Program-made: the position numbers and the translations under genes | In this document: positions 14,876 through 22,599 of the stretch, piece by piece | Layout of the letters: every line of letters begins with the position of its first letter | Numbering within the stretch: position 1 is the first letter of the stretch | Notes under the pieces: generated by a model | The model's database searches: none | Told to the model about the DNA's origin: nothing | Seen by the model: the letters and a program-made list of their open reading frames with translations, nothing else | Virus record (IMG/VR): IMGVR_UViG_3300025122_000049 | Location: 1-39,875 of that record | Direction: 5' to 3' (one strand) | DNA from: a virus | DNA: 39,875 nt

Positions 14876-16144
14876 ATGGCAGTCCCTACTTTAACCCCGA
14901 AAAGTCAAACAAGTGCGATTGTTTTGCCAGCTACGGGAACACATTCGAATGTAACAAATTCAAATCTTCCTTATGGGATTTATTTGAATAATGCTGATTT
15001 TGTTTCTGGTGCAGTTGACCAAGTTTCTTTTACATATAAAATGCTTGGTGGCGATGTTTTAGACATTGAACTCACTGAAGCAAATGTTTATACTGCATAT
15101 GAACTTGGTGTGTTGGAATATTCTTATATCATTAACTCGCATCAAGCGGAAAATGTTTTATCGGATTTTTTGGGGGCAACCACCGGGACGTTTGACCAAG
15201 ATGGCGAATTGAAAGCTGGTCCTCTTTCGTCAAGTTTGTCGGGCACTCAAATTGCCTTGAAGTTCCCCGCATTTACTTTTGAGTATGCAAGAAGAATTGC
15301 AGTCGGTGTGGCACAAGAAGCGGGCATTGGTGACAATGTTACTATGTATTCGGCGTCAGTTGATCTCTCTCCTTGTATTCAGGATTATGATTTGCAAGCG
15401 GCTGTGTCTTCGTCAGCAGCAGGAAGCCCTTGGGCTAGCAAGATTCAAAATAAAAAAATTAGTATTAACAGAGTTTATTATCAATCTCCCGCAGCATTTT
15501 GGCGATTTTACGGATATTTCGGTGGATTGAATGTGTATGGAAATTTAAATACTTATGGAATGTATGCTGATGATTCCTCATTTGAGATGGTTCCTGTGTG
15601 GCAAAATAAATTGCAAGCGCAGGCGTATGAAACAGCTCTATACACTCGAACAAGTCATTATTCATATGAAATTAGAAATAATAATATAAGAATTTATCCG
15701 GCTCCAGTATCGGGAAGCCTCCCAGGGAAATTATGGTTCAATTTTACAATTCCTTATGATGCGTGGGAAGAAGACCCAACTGCCACTACCGGAGTAGATG
15801 GTATTAATAACATGAACTCTTTACCATTTTCTAATATTCGATATGAAAATATAAATAGCATGGGAAAACAATGGATAAGAAAATATTCGTTGGCAACTGC
15901 AAAAGAAATGCTAGGACAAATAAGGGGTAAGTTTGGAGGTATTCCAATACCAGGCAATGATATAACTCTGAATGCCGATGCTTTATTGTCCCAAGCAAAA
16001 GAAGAACAAACTGCGCTAAAAGAAGAACTCAAAGTACAACTTGAGAAGCTAACTTATGGAGCACTTGTTAAAGGTGATGCTGAAATGGCAGATGACGCAA
16101 ACAGAATTATGGACCATGTTCCAATGGGTGTTTACATAGGATAA
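14876..16144 (+). CDS. 13: Neck/head completion protein candidate (T4 gp13-like)
   Basis: 422 aa, first gene after the capsid terminator. The N-terminus resembles a beta-rich virion protein. The C-terminal part has the pattern QWIRKYSLATAKEMLGQIRG KFGGIPIPGNDITLN, then a helical segment rich in Glu and Lys (SQAKEEQTALKEELKVQLEK). I associate this with neck proteins of T4-type phages that close the head after packaging. The next two genes look like gp14 and gp15, giving the T4 order 13-14-15. The assignment depends on that order and on a pattern recalled from similar genomes, so it is moderate. Confidence 0.65.
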   Translation: MAVPTLTPKSQTSAIVLPATGTHSNVTNSNLPYGIYLNNADFVSGAVDQVSFTYKMLGGDVLDIELTEANVYTAYELGVLEYSYIINSHQAENVLSDFLGATTGTFDQDGELKAGPLSSSLSGTQIALKFPAFTFEYARRIAVGVAQEAGIGDNVTMYSASVDLSPCIQDYDLQAAVSSSAAGSPWASKIQNKKISINRVYYQSPAAFWRFYGYFGGLNVYGNLNTYGMYADDSSFEMVPVWQNKLQAQAYETALYTRTSHYSYEIRNNNIRIYPAPVSGSLPGKLWFNFTIPYDAWEEDPTATTGVDGINNMNSLPFSNIRYENINSMGKQWIRKYSLATAKEMLGQIRGKFGGIPIPGNDITLNADALLSQAKEEQTALKEELKVQLEKLTYGALVKGDAEMADDANRIMDHVPMGVYIG

Positions 16145-16148
16145 GAAA

Positions 16149-16643
16149 ATGGCAGACGAAAGCAATAAATGGGATAGACCAGATAATCCTCCTCCACCAC
16201 TTTTTTTTAATACAAAAGAAAGAAACCTTGTAAAACAAGTTAACGATGAGCTTATCGAGCGCGTTATAGGACAGACGGTTGTTTATTATCCTATCAGCAT
16301 GGAAGATACCAACTTCCATCCTTTGTACGAAGAAGCTATTGAAAAAACTTTTTTGCCTCCAATAAGAATTTATGCGTTGATTGAGTGGGGTGATACCACA
16401 AACACCGCTACTGGATATGGTTTGGACAAGACTTTTCAATTGACTTGTCATTTTCATAAACGACGACTAACAGAAGATCAAGACTTGAATGTTCAAGAGG
16501 GTGATTTTATTCTTTATGATGGAGTTTTTTATGAAATTGTTACAACTGTGCAACCTAGAAGATTGTTCGGACAAGATAGTCACCAAGTTGAAATATCTGC
16601 TTTGTGCATACAAGCCCGCGATGGAGTTTTTAATTCAAAATAA
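16149..16643 (+). CDS. 14: Neck/head completion protein candidate (T4 gp14-like)
   Basis: 164 aa, 4 nt after the previous gene. The N-terminus has FFNTKERNLVKQVNDELIER VIGQTVVYYPIS. The middle is mixed alpha/beta, and the end has QEGDFILYDGVFYEIVT and the motif RRLFGQDSHQ. Small proteins of this pattern occur with gp13- and gp15-like genes in T4-type myoviruses and are thought to form the head-tail connector ring. There are no membrane or catalytic features. The stop overlaps the next start (TAATG). Confidence 0.6.
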   Translation: MADESNKWDRPDNPPPPLFFNTKERNLVKQVNDELIERVIGQTVVYYPISMEDTNFHPLYEEAIEKTFLPPIRIYALIEWGDTTNTATGYGLDKTFQLTCHFHKRRLTEDQDLNVQEGDFILYDGVFYEIVTTVQPRRLFGQDSHQVEISALCIQARDGVFNSK

Positions 16644-17515
16644 TGTCTGACACAACAAATCATAAAATTAATCCTATTTTACCATTCAAACCTTCAACGC
16701 TTGAAACAATTGATTTTTCAATACATGAATGGTTGAATGACACTATGGACCTTCATTGTAGTACAAACGAAGGTTGGAAAAAACTACCTGTCGTTTGGGT
16801 TTCAGGTGAACGTTCTGGACAGCGAGCAAACCAGGTAAGAACTAGGGGCGGTCAATTAACGTTCCCTATCTTGACTTTGGAAAGATCGGCTGTCACGAAA
16901 GACCCAACTCGGAAGGGCTATTTTTATGGAAACATCCCAGCTATTTCTTATCCTAAAGGTGGCTCAATAACAATAGCAAGGAGAATTCAACAAAATAAAA
17001 CTGCTAATTTTTTGAATGCAGCTTCAGCTCATAAATATGGCGACCAAACTAATGCGCCAGTTGGGAGAGGTCAGCTTAATTTTCCAAGCAGAAAACCAAA
17101 CAGAAAAATTGTTTATGAAACGCTCACTGTTCCAATGCCAGTTTATTTAGATATTACATATACTCTTAATATTCAAACGGAATATCAACAACAAATGAAT
17201 GAACTTGTTCAACCCCTTGCAACTATAACTGGAGGAATTAATTCATTTTGGTCGAAGAAGGATGGTCACAAATATGAATGTTTTATGCAACCAGATTTTG
17301 CCTTTTCAAACAACGTTGCTGAGATGGGTCAAGATAGAAGAGTTTTTATCACTACCGTAACTATTAAAACTCTTGGATATGTTATTGGTGGGGATAAAAA
17401 CCAAGACACTCCCACCGTTGCCATACGTGAAAATGCGGTTGACGTAAAAATACCCAGGGAACGGGTTATTTTTGGTGATGCTACTCCGTGGAAGAACGGC
17501 AAATACCGTGAATAG
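16643..17515 (+). CDS. 15: Tail terminator/sheath stabiliser (T4 gp15-like)
   Basis: 290 aa. The T4 gp15 pattern can be followed by eye: VYETLTVPMPVYLDITYTLN IQTEYQQQMNELVQPLAT corresponds to the MIYELSIFTRYEDDMFQIVE region, and DRRVFITTVTIKTLGYVI to the final strand region of gp15. The protein would cap the tail tube and sheath and join the tail to the neck. The N-terminal part includes VVWVSGERSGQ and LTFPILTLERSAV. The following gap has a candidate promoter for the sheath gene. Confidence 0.75.
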   Translation: MSDTTNHKINPILPFKPSTLETIDFSIHEWLNDTMDLHCSTNEGWKKLPVVWVSGERSGQRANQVRTRGGQLTFPILTLERSAVTKDPTRKGYFYGNIPAISYPKGGSITIARRIQQNKTANFLNAASAHKYGDQTNAPVGRGQLNFPSRKPNRKIVYETLTVPMPVYLDITYTLNIQTEYQQQMNELVQPLATITGGINSFWSKKDGHKYECFMQPDFAFSNNVAEMGQDRRVFITTVTIKTLGYVIGGDKNQDTPTVAIRENAVDVKIPRERVIFGDATPWKNGKYRE

Positions 17516-17546
17516 TAAATCAATGGTCCGTTTTGAGTTTTAAGAT

Positions 17547-17554
17547 ACTATTTA
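17547..17554 (+). promoter_or_regulatory. ACTATTTA element upstream of tail sheath gene
   Basis: It lies in the 88-bp gap before the sheath gene, 57 nt from the ATG, within AAGATACTATTTATTATAG. The context AGATACTA is shared with the element at 20485. A strong AAGGAG lies before the ATG at 17604. Confidence 0.5.
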
Positions 17555-17603
17555 TTATAGACTTTGTAACAAACCGTTAGTGTCAGGTAAGGAGAGATTA
17601 TAA

Positions 17604-20471
17604 ATGCCAGTTGATAAATTTAAATTTGTATCGCCAGGAGTTCAAGTAGCTGAAATTGACAATTCGCAACGTCCAGCAGAACCAACTCCCATGGGACCAG
17701 TTATTGTTGGTCGCGCACAGCGCGGTCCATCGTTGCGTCCAGTTCAAGTAAATTCTTTTTCAGATTTTGTTGAAGTTTTTGGAATGCCTTGGGCAAAAGG
17801 CTCGGGGAATGATGTTTGGCGGAATGGAAATTATCTTGCTCCTTCGTATGGTGCGTATGCCGCACAAGCTTATCTTAAAAATCATAGCCCAGTAACGTAT
17901 GTTCGACTTCTTGGCAGGAAACATAGTGATGCGGCGGCTGATACAGTAGGCACCTCGGCGGGCTGGAAAGTTGGCGCTTCTCCGACCAATTATACGGACG
18001 GTGGTACTTTTGGTCTTTTTATCATTGATTCAGGCACGACCAACGTGACCAATGGAACTTTAGCTGCAACTTTCTATGTTAAAGAAGGCGCGATTGAATT
18101 ATCGGGAAATATGGGCGACACCGGTAATGCATTCCAAAAATCGGGAACTGTCGGTTTGTTTGCGACCGTGGGTTCATCTTATGAATTTAAAGCTCTGATT
18201 AAGAGCGGCGGCGGAAGCTTGCAGGACACCATCAACTTTAACTTCAATAGAAATTCTAAAAAATATATTAGAAATGTGTTCAACACAAACCCAACCCTAT
18301 TGAACTCGTCTGTTTCAACAACTACAGGAACCTATTTCCTTGGCGAATCTTATGAACGCACTGTAAACGATATGGGTGGTGCAGGCACGGCGAATACAGC
18401 CTACGCAATTATGCTTGCGCTTTCGGATGGGACCAATTCCATGAATGACCGACTAAGAAATGCGACTGGTGCTGAAACTGGTTGGTTCTTCGGTCAAGAT
18501 TTGGGACAATGGGAAAACTTTAACATCACAAACCAGCAAAAATTATTCAAACTTAAATCAATCAATGCTGGTGCTTGGGAATGCCAAAATCTAAAAGTTT
18601 CAATTGCTAATGTTCGTGGACCGACTAATGAATTCGAATCATATGGTTCTTTTACAATTGAGATCAGAAAAGCAGAGGATAGCGATGTGGCACCTCAGAT
18701 TGTTGAAAGATTTTCTGATTGCAATCTTAATCCAAATTCTGTAAATTATGTTGCTCGAAAAGTTGGTGACAAATATGTCACATGGGATGATGACGAGCGG
18801 AGATATAGAGAATATGGGACGTACAATAATCAGTCTAAATTCTTTTATATTTCAATGAATACTGAGGTTGATAATGGTTCAACAAATGAAGCCCTTGTTC
18901 CTTTCGGATTTATCGGACCTGGAATTTTCAAGAATTTCCAAGTCAAAGCGGTAGGACGGCAAGGGGCTGTTGGCGATGCTGCGGCTCCTACACTCGACAC
19001 CACCGCGCATGGCGGTGGCTCTTTCACAACGACTGACATCGTAGCTCCAGCCGTTGGACAATGGGTCGGAACGGTTGGTGGTATCACGGGAACATTTAAT
19101 TTCCCAGAAGTTCGAAACAGAACAAACACGCGAGGTGAAGAATTATCAAGCCCGCAAGATGCGTACTTTGGTTTGGATACAACTCGTACTGGCGGAAGCT
19201 CCGCATTTGACGAAGAATATCTTGACTTGGTAAGAGCATTTCCTAGGGGATTTAGCGCAGCACCGGGTTCCGGCTCTGAAACAACATCCTCATTCTACTT
19301 CTCACTGGATGACGTTCGGTGGTATTCCGGTTCGTCTGGTTATACAACGAATCGCGATGCAACTTGGTCGAAAGGCGCAAGAATGCTCGGACTTTCTGTT
19401 TCGGCTACAGGTACAAACACTTGGCAAAGCACTCTTGATGCTGGGTTCGATAGCTTCACAGCACCGCTAGTTGGCGGCTTTGATGGTATTGATATTAGAG
19501 AGATGGACCCATTTAGAAATAGTGGAATGTCTGGAAAGACGCCTCTTACAAGCTATGCTTACAATTCTATCAAAATGGGAATTGATACTTGTGCAGACCC
19601 AGAAGTGGTCGAGTGCGACGTAATGGCAGTACCGGGTATCACTAATACTGGCTTAACACAACACCTAATCAATGTTTGTGAAAATAGAGCTGATGCTCTC
19701 GCAGTTATTGATTTAGAGGGCGGATATGTTCCGGTATCTGAAAATACTAGCGGAGATGCTTCGACGGCAAACCGTGGTAATGTAGACACAACGATTTCAA
19801 ACTTGAAACAACGTGCTATCAACTCAAGTTATGGGTGTACATATTATCCGTGGGTACAGATGAGAGATCCAGAATCAGGAATTATGTTTTTTGCGCCTCC
19901 TTCAATTGCAGCCCTTGGAACTTTTGCTAGTTCTCAAAACAAATCTGAAGTTTGGTTTGCTCCGGCTGGATTCAATCGTGGCGGCTTAACTGAAGGGTCT
20001 GCTGGAATTCCGGTAGTTGGTGTGAAAGAAAAACTAACTTCTAAACAACGCGATAAACTTTACGAAGCAAACATTAATCCAATTGCTACATTCCCGGCTG
20101 AAGGGATTGTAATTTTCGGACAGAAGACGCTTCAAGTCACTCCATCTGCATTGGATAGAGTAAACGTTCGTCGATTATTGCTCACTATCAAAAAGCGAGT
20201 TTCGAACATTGCGGCAAGACTTTTGTTCGACCAAAATGTTCAAGTTACATGGGATAGGTTTACAGGTCAAGTTGTACCATATCTTGAGAGTGTAAAAGCT
20301 CGTTTAGGCTTGATGGATTATCGGGTTATTCTTGATGAAACCACAACGACACCTGACCTTGTTGATAGGAATATTATGTATGCAAAGATTTTCTTGAAGC
20401 CTGCTCGGGCGATTGAATTCATCGCAATTGATTTCGTAATCACGAACGCAGGGGCATCATTTGAGGACTAA
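17604..20471 (+). CDS. 18: Tail sheath protein (T4 gp18-like), enlarged
   Basis: 955 aa. This is the contractile sheath subunit. The N-terminus KFVSPGVQVAEIDNS and GPVIVGRAQRGPSLRPVQV is diagnostic. The conserved C-terminal domain shows RVNVRRLLLTIKKRVSN, FDQNVQVTW and YRVILDETTTTPDLVDRN, ending in VITNAGASFED. The protein is about 300 residues longer than T4 gp18 (659 aa). The extra length lies in the Gly/Thr/Ser-rich central portion (about residues 110-640), most likely surface domains on the sheath. It is followed by the tube gene, as in T4. Confidence 0.92.
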   Translation: MPVDKFKFVSPGVQVAEIDNSQRPAEPTPMGPVIVGRAQRGPSLRPVQVNSFSDFVEVFGMPWAKGSGNDVWRNGNYLAPSYGAYAAQAYLKNHSPVTYVRLLGRKHSDAAADTVGTSAGWKVGASPTNYTDGGTFGLFIIDSGTTNVTNGTLAATFYVKEGAIELSGNMGDTGNAFQKSGTVGLFATVGSSYEFKALIKSGGGSLQDTINFNFNRNSKKYIRNVFNTNPTLLNSSVSTTTGTYFLGESYERTVNDMGGAGTANTAYAIMLALSDGTNSMNDRLRNATGAETGWFFGQDLGQWENFNITNQQKLFKLKSINAGAWECQNLKVSIANVRGPTNEFESYGSFTIEIRKAEDSDVAPQIVERFSDCNLNPNSVNYVARKVGDKYVTWDDDERRYREYGTYNNQSKFFYISMNTEVDNGSTNEALVPFGFIGPGIFKNFQVKAVGRQGAVGDAAAPTLDTTAHGGGSFTTTDIVAPAVGQWVGTVGGITGTFNFPEVRNRTNTRGEELSSPQDAYFGLDTTRTGGSSAFDEEYLDLVRAFPRGFSAAPGSGSETTSSFYFSLDDVRWYSGSSGYTTNRDATWSKGARMLGLSVSATGTNTWQSTLDAGFDSFTAPLVGGFDGIDIREMDPFRNSGMSGKTPLTSYAYNSIKMGIDTCADPEVVECDVMAVPGITNTGLTQHLINVCENRADALAVIDLEGGYVPVSENTSGDASTANRGNVDTTISNLKQRAINSSYGCTYYPWVQMRDPESGIMFFAPPSIAALGTFASSQNKSEVWFAPAGFNRGGLTEGSAGIPVVGVKEKLTSKQRDKLYEANINPIATFPAEGIVIFGQKTLQVTPSALDRVNVRRLLLTIKKRVSNIAARLLFDQNVQVTWDRFTGQVVPYLESVKARLGLMDYRVILDETTTTPDLVDRNIMYAKIFLKPARAIEFIAIDFVITNAGASFED

Positions 20472-20484
20472 AACTAAATAAGAT

Positions 20485-20492
20485 ACTAATTA
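20485..20492 (+). promoter_or_regulatory. ACTAATTA element upstream of tail tube gene
   Basis: It is in the 45-bp gap between sheath and tube genes, 32 nt before the ATG at 20517, and shares the AGATACTA context with 17547. It could allow extra tube transcription. Confidence 0.45.
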
Positions 20493-20516
20493 TCAAGTAG
20501 CAGGAGATATATTACA

Positions 20517-21092
20517 ATGGCAGAAACTTTTTGGACAGACGTAGAACTTGAGCCTAAACGAGCTTATAAGTTTACACTTACGGTGGCAGGCGGAGAAATT
20601 GCGCTTCCACAATTTTTAATAAAAAAAGTTAGTAAACCGAGCTTTACAATTTCGGAAAGTGAACATAAATACCTTAATCATTCATTTTGGTATCCTGGTA
20701 AGGTTACATGGAATACCGTCGCATTTACAATTGCAGACGTGATTGGTGAATCTGATGGGACTATGGCACTTATGAAAATGTTTCAAGCTGCGGGCTATCA
20801 ATATCCCACAAACCCGGCTGAAGGAAAGAAAGCCCTTGAAACGATTTCTAAAAAGAAAGCGAAAGAGGCTTTGGGAACTGTTACAATTCGACAAATTGAT
20901 TCTGAAGGGAATCCGGTTGAAACCTGGCGACTTAATAATGCTTGGTTCCAAGACGTAAAATTTGGAGACTTGGATTATGATGGAGAAGACTTGTTGAATG
21001 TTGAAGTAACACTTCGCTATGACTCGGCTTATATTGAAACACTAAAATCTGGTGGACCAATTCCTGAAAATGCACCTAAAGCGGGTAGCTAA
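20517..21092 (+). CDS. 19: Tail tube protein (T4 gp19-like)
   Basis: 191 aa. It forms the inner tube through which DNA passes. The N-terminal pattern (FWTDVELEPKRAYKFTLTV), LPQFLIKKVSKPSFTISESE HKYLNHSFWYPGKVTWNTV and the late NNAWFQDVKFGDLDYDGEDL plus VEVTLRYDSA are typical of gp19-like tube proteins. The length is close to the T4 protein (163 aa). The position directly after the sheath is standard. Confidence 0.92.
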   Translation: MAETFWTDVELEPKRAYKFTLTVAGGEIALPQFLIKKVSKPSFTISESEHKYLNHSFWYPGKVTWNTVAFTIADVIGESDGTMALMKMFQAAGYQYPTNPAEGKKALETISKKKAKEALGTVTIRQIDSEGNPVETWRLNNAWFQDVKFGDLDYDGEDLLNVEVTLRYDSAYIETLKSGGPIPENAPKAGS

Positions 21093-21123
21093 AAATTATA
21101 CAAAAAAATAAAGAGAGGTATTT

Positions 21124-21966
21124 ATGCCAAGAAACGAGGAACGACTCGGCATTAAAGACGAGGGAACAAATCCCCCAATTCAAGTAGACGGAACCAATTC
21201 ATCACCATTATCATTTGTAACTCCAACGGAGTTTGTTGACTTACCAACAAAAGGTAAGTTTTATCCAGAAGATCACCCTTTACACAATCAAGAAACGATA
21301 GAAATTCGTTTTATGACTGCAAAAGATGAAGATATTTTAACTTCAAAAACCCTTTTGAAAAAAGGTGTTGCAGTTGATAGGATGTTGACAAATATTATTA
21401 TTGATAAAAGAATCAAAGTAGAAGACTTATTTATCGGTGATAAGAATGCGCTTATTATTGCTTCGAGAATTAGCGGGTATGGAGCTGAGTACAAAACCAG
21501 TGTGACATGCCTGTCTTGCGGATCTTCTTCCGAACATGTTTTCGATTTATCTGAGGTGGAGGTTAAAGAATTCACCGAAGGCGAAATCGAAATCTCAGAT
21601 GCCGGGACTTTCACGGTTGAGTTGCCTAAAACTAAAGTAGTGGCTGAGTGTCGTTTAGTCACCGGCAAAGAAGAAAAGATTCTAGCAACTCGTCTTGAAA
21701 AAAGAAAAAAACATAAGCTGCCCGAAGCGGCTTTAACAGGACAACTTAAAATGTTTTTGGTTTCCCTTAATGGAGAAACCGACAAGGGGGTGATCGATAG
21801 ATTCGTTGATTCAATGCCCGCATTAGATTCTAAGTATTTACGTGCAATGTATGAGGCTCATGCACCAAACGTAGATATGAAGCACCTTTATGAGTGTGAT
21901 AAATGCAGCGCAGAAACGACTATCGATATGCCCTTTTCAGTCAACTTTTTTTGGCCTAACGGATAA
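21124..21966 (+). CDS. 26: Baseplate/tail assembly chaperone (T4 gp26-like)
   Basis: 280 aa, preceded by AGAGAGG. The body matches the T4 baseplate protein family that includes gp26: FVDLPTKGKFYPEDHPLHN, EIRFMTAKDEDILTSKTL, and IIDKRIKVEDLFIGDKNALI. Two CxxC pairs (CLSCGSSSEH near residue 136 and CDKCSAETTI near 260) suggest a zinc site. In this genome position, between tube and tape measure, phages encode tail assembly chaperones that coat the tape measure. The 3' end reads through a T7 run (21946-21952) and overlaps a second frame encoding a gp51-like segment, which could be joined to it by recoding. Confidence 0.75.
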   Translation: MPRNEERLGIKDEGTNPPIQVDGTNSSPLSFVTPTEFVDLPTKGKFYPEDHPLHNQETIEIRFMTAKDEDILTSKTLLKKGVAVDRMLTNIIIDKRIKVEDLFIGDKNALIIASRISGYGAEYKTSVTCLSCGSSSEHVFDLSEVEVKEFTEGEIEISDAGTFTVELPKTKVVAECRLVTGKEEKILATRLEKRKKHKLPEAALTGQLKMFLVSLNGETDKGVIDRFVDSMPALDSKYLRAMYEAHAPNVDMKHLYECDKCSAETTIDMPFSVNFFWPNG

Positions 21967-22150
21967 GTATATCGAAAATGTGTACGAACAGTTTTTCATG
22001 CTTAAATATCATGGCGGCTGGTCCTTTATCGAGGCTTATAATTTACCAATAAAATTACGACATTGGTTTATGAAACGTCTTGTTAAACAGTTTGAACAAG
22101 AAAAGAAACAAATGGACGACGCGAAGCGTAAATCCAAAATGAGAAAATAA
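21890..22150 (+). CDS. 51: gp51-like small tail chaperone, possibly expressed by frameshift
   Basis: The conserved part begins only about 21953 (GLTDKYIENVYEQFFMLKYH, then GGWSFIEAYNLPIKLRHWFM KRLVKQFEQ). The ATG at 21890 lies inside the gp26-like gene and reads an unlikely N-terminus. Other starts are GTG 21980 and ATG 21998, neither with a good ribosome site. The frame is +1 relative to gp26, and both frames share the T7 run. A +1 or -2 slip there would fuse this segment to the gp26-like protein, as in lambda G/GT and Mu chaperones. T4 has separate genes 26 and 51. The downstream cistron itself looks real. Confidence 0.65.
   Translation: MSVINAAQKRLSICPFQSTFFGLTDKYIENVYEQFFMLKYHGGWSFIEAYNLPIKLRHWFMKRLVKQFEQEKKQMDDAKRKSKMRK
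21946..21952 (+). other. T7 run at gp26/gp51 overlap (possible recoding site)
   Basis: Seven T bases read as TTT TTT TGG in the gp26 frame, five codons before its stop. The downstream frame needs a +1 or -2 shift; a -1 shift would meet a stop almost at once (TTG GCC TAA). Confidence 0.4.
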
Positions 22151-22161
22151 CTTATTTCACC

Positions 22162-22191
22162 GGCACACCTCCGTTGTGCCAGCTCTTTTAT
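22162..22191 (+). terminator. Probable intrinsic terminator after chaperone genes
   Basis: GGCACA (22162-22167) pairs with TGTGCC (22175-22180) around a seven-base loop, followed by AGCTCTTTTATTT. The stem is short but GC-rich, and it lies just after a gene stop and before a candidate promoter element. Confidence 0.65.
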
Positions 22192-22202
22192 TTATTCTCC
22201 AC

Positions 22203-22210
22203 ACTATTTA
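22203..22210 (+). promoter_or_regulatory. ACTATTTA element upstream of tape measure operon
   Basis: It sits between the terminator and the GTG start at 22239 (36 nt). It is the same octamer as at 11314, 11406, 14847 and 17547. Confidence 0.5.
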
Positions 22211-22238
22211 CACTTACAAAAAGGAGTGTAAATTTACC

Positions 22239-22568
22239 GTGGAAAATCAAAATTCAGAATTAACACCAATCATTATTGATCTATCATCTTCAGATAGGTT
22301 GGACGAAAGTTTTCTCCGAACAATGGGGTTTGGAATCAAAGCAATTTTAGGACGCATGTTTGGCGGAAGTGCCATGCCTGTAACCGTTAAAGGAAATAGT
22401 AGCGATGTTCGCTCGTTTTCCCAAGCCGTAGGACGAGAAAAAAGATACATGGATTCATACAAAAGATATGGTCTTGATAATCCTAAAACCTATAAAAGCA
22501 AATACAAACTTGATAAATCAATTAAAGATTTCACCAGAAAAACAGGTATCAAATGGCCCTTTAAGTAA
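22239..22568 (+). CDS. Conserved small protein preceding tape measure
   Basis: 109 aa from GTG 22239, with AAGGAG at 22221-22226, 12 nt away. The longer frame from 22176 would begin inside the terminator and is unlikely. Features are DESFLRTMGFGIKAILGRMF GG, a beta stretch PVTVKGNSSDVRSFSQAVG, and a C-terminal EKRYMDSYKRYGLDNPKTYK, ending TGIKWPFK. I have seen this pattern next to tape measure genes of aquatic myoviruses but know no function. A tail assembly factor or a small baseplate component is plausible from position. Confidence 0.7.
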   Translation: MENQNSELTPIIIDLSSSDRLDESFLRTMGFGIKAILGRMFGGSAMPVTVKGNSSDVRSFSQAVGREKRYMDSYKRYGLDNPKTYKSKYKLDKSIKDFTRKTGIKWPFK

Positions 22569-22599
22569 ACCTACATTCTGTTTTAGAGAATAACAAATT

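Noticed and set aside
22176-22238. N-terminal extension of the small gene before the tape measure
   Set aside because: The extension would start inside the terminator stem and contains the promoter-like element. GTG 22239 has AAGGAG upstream.
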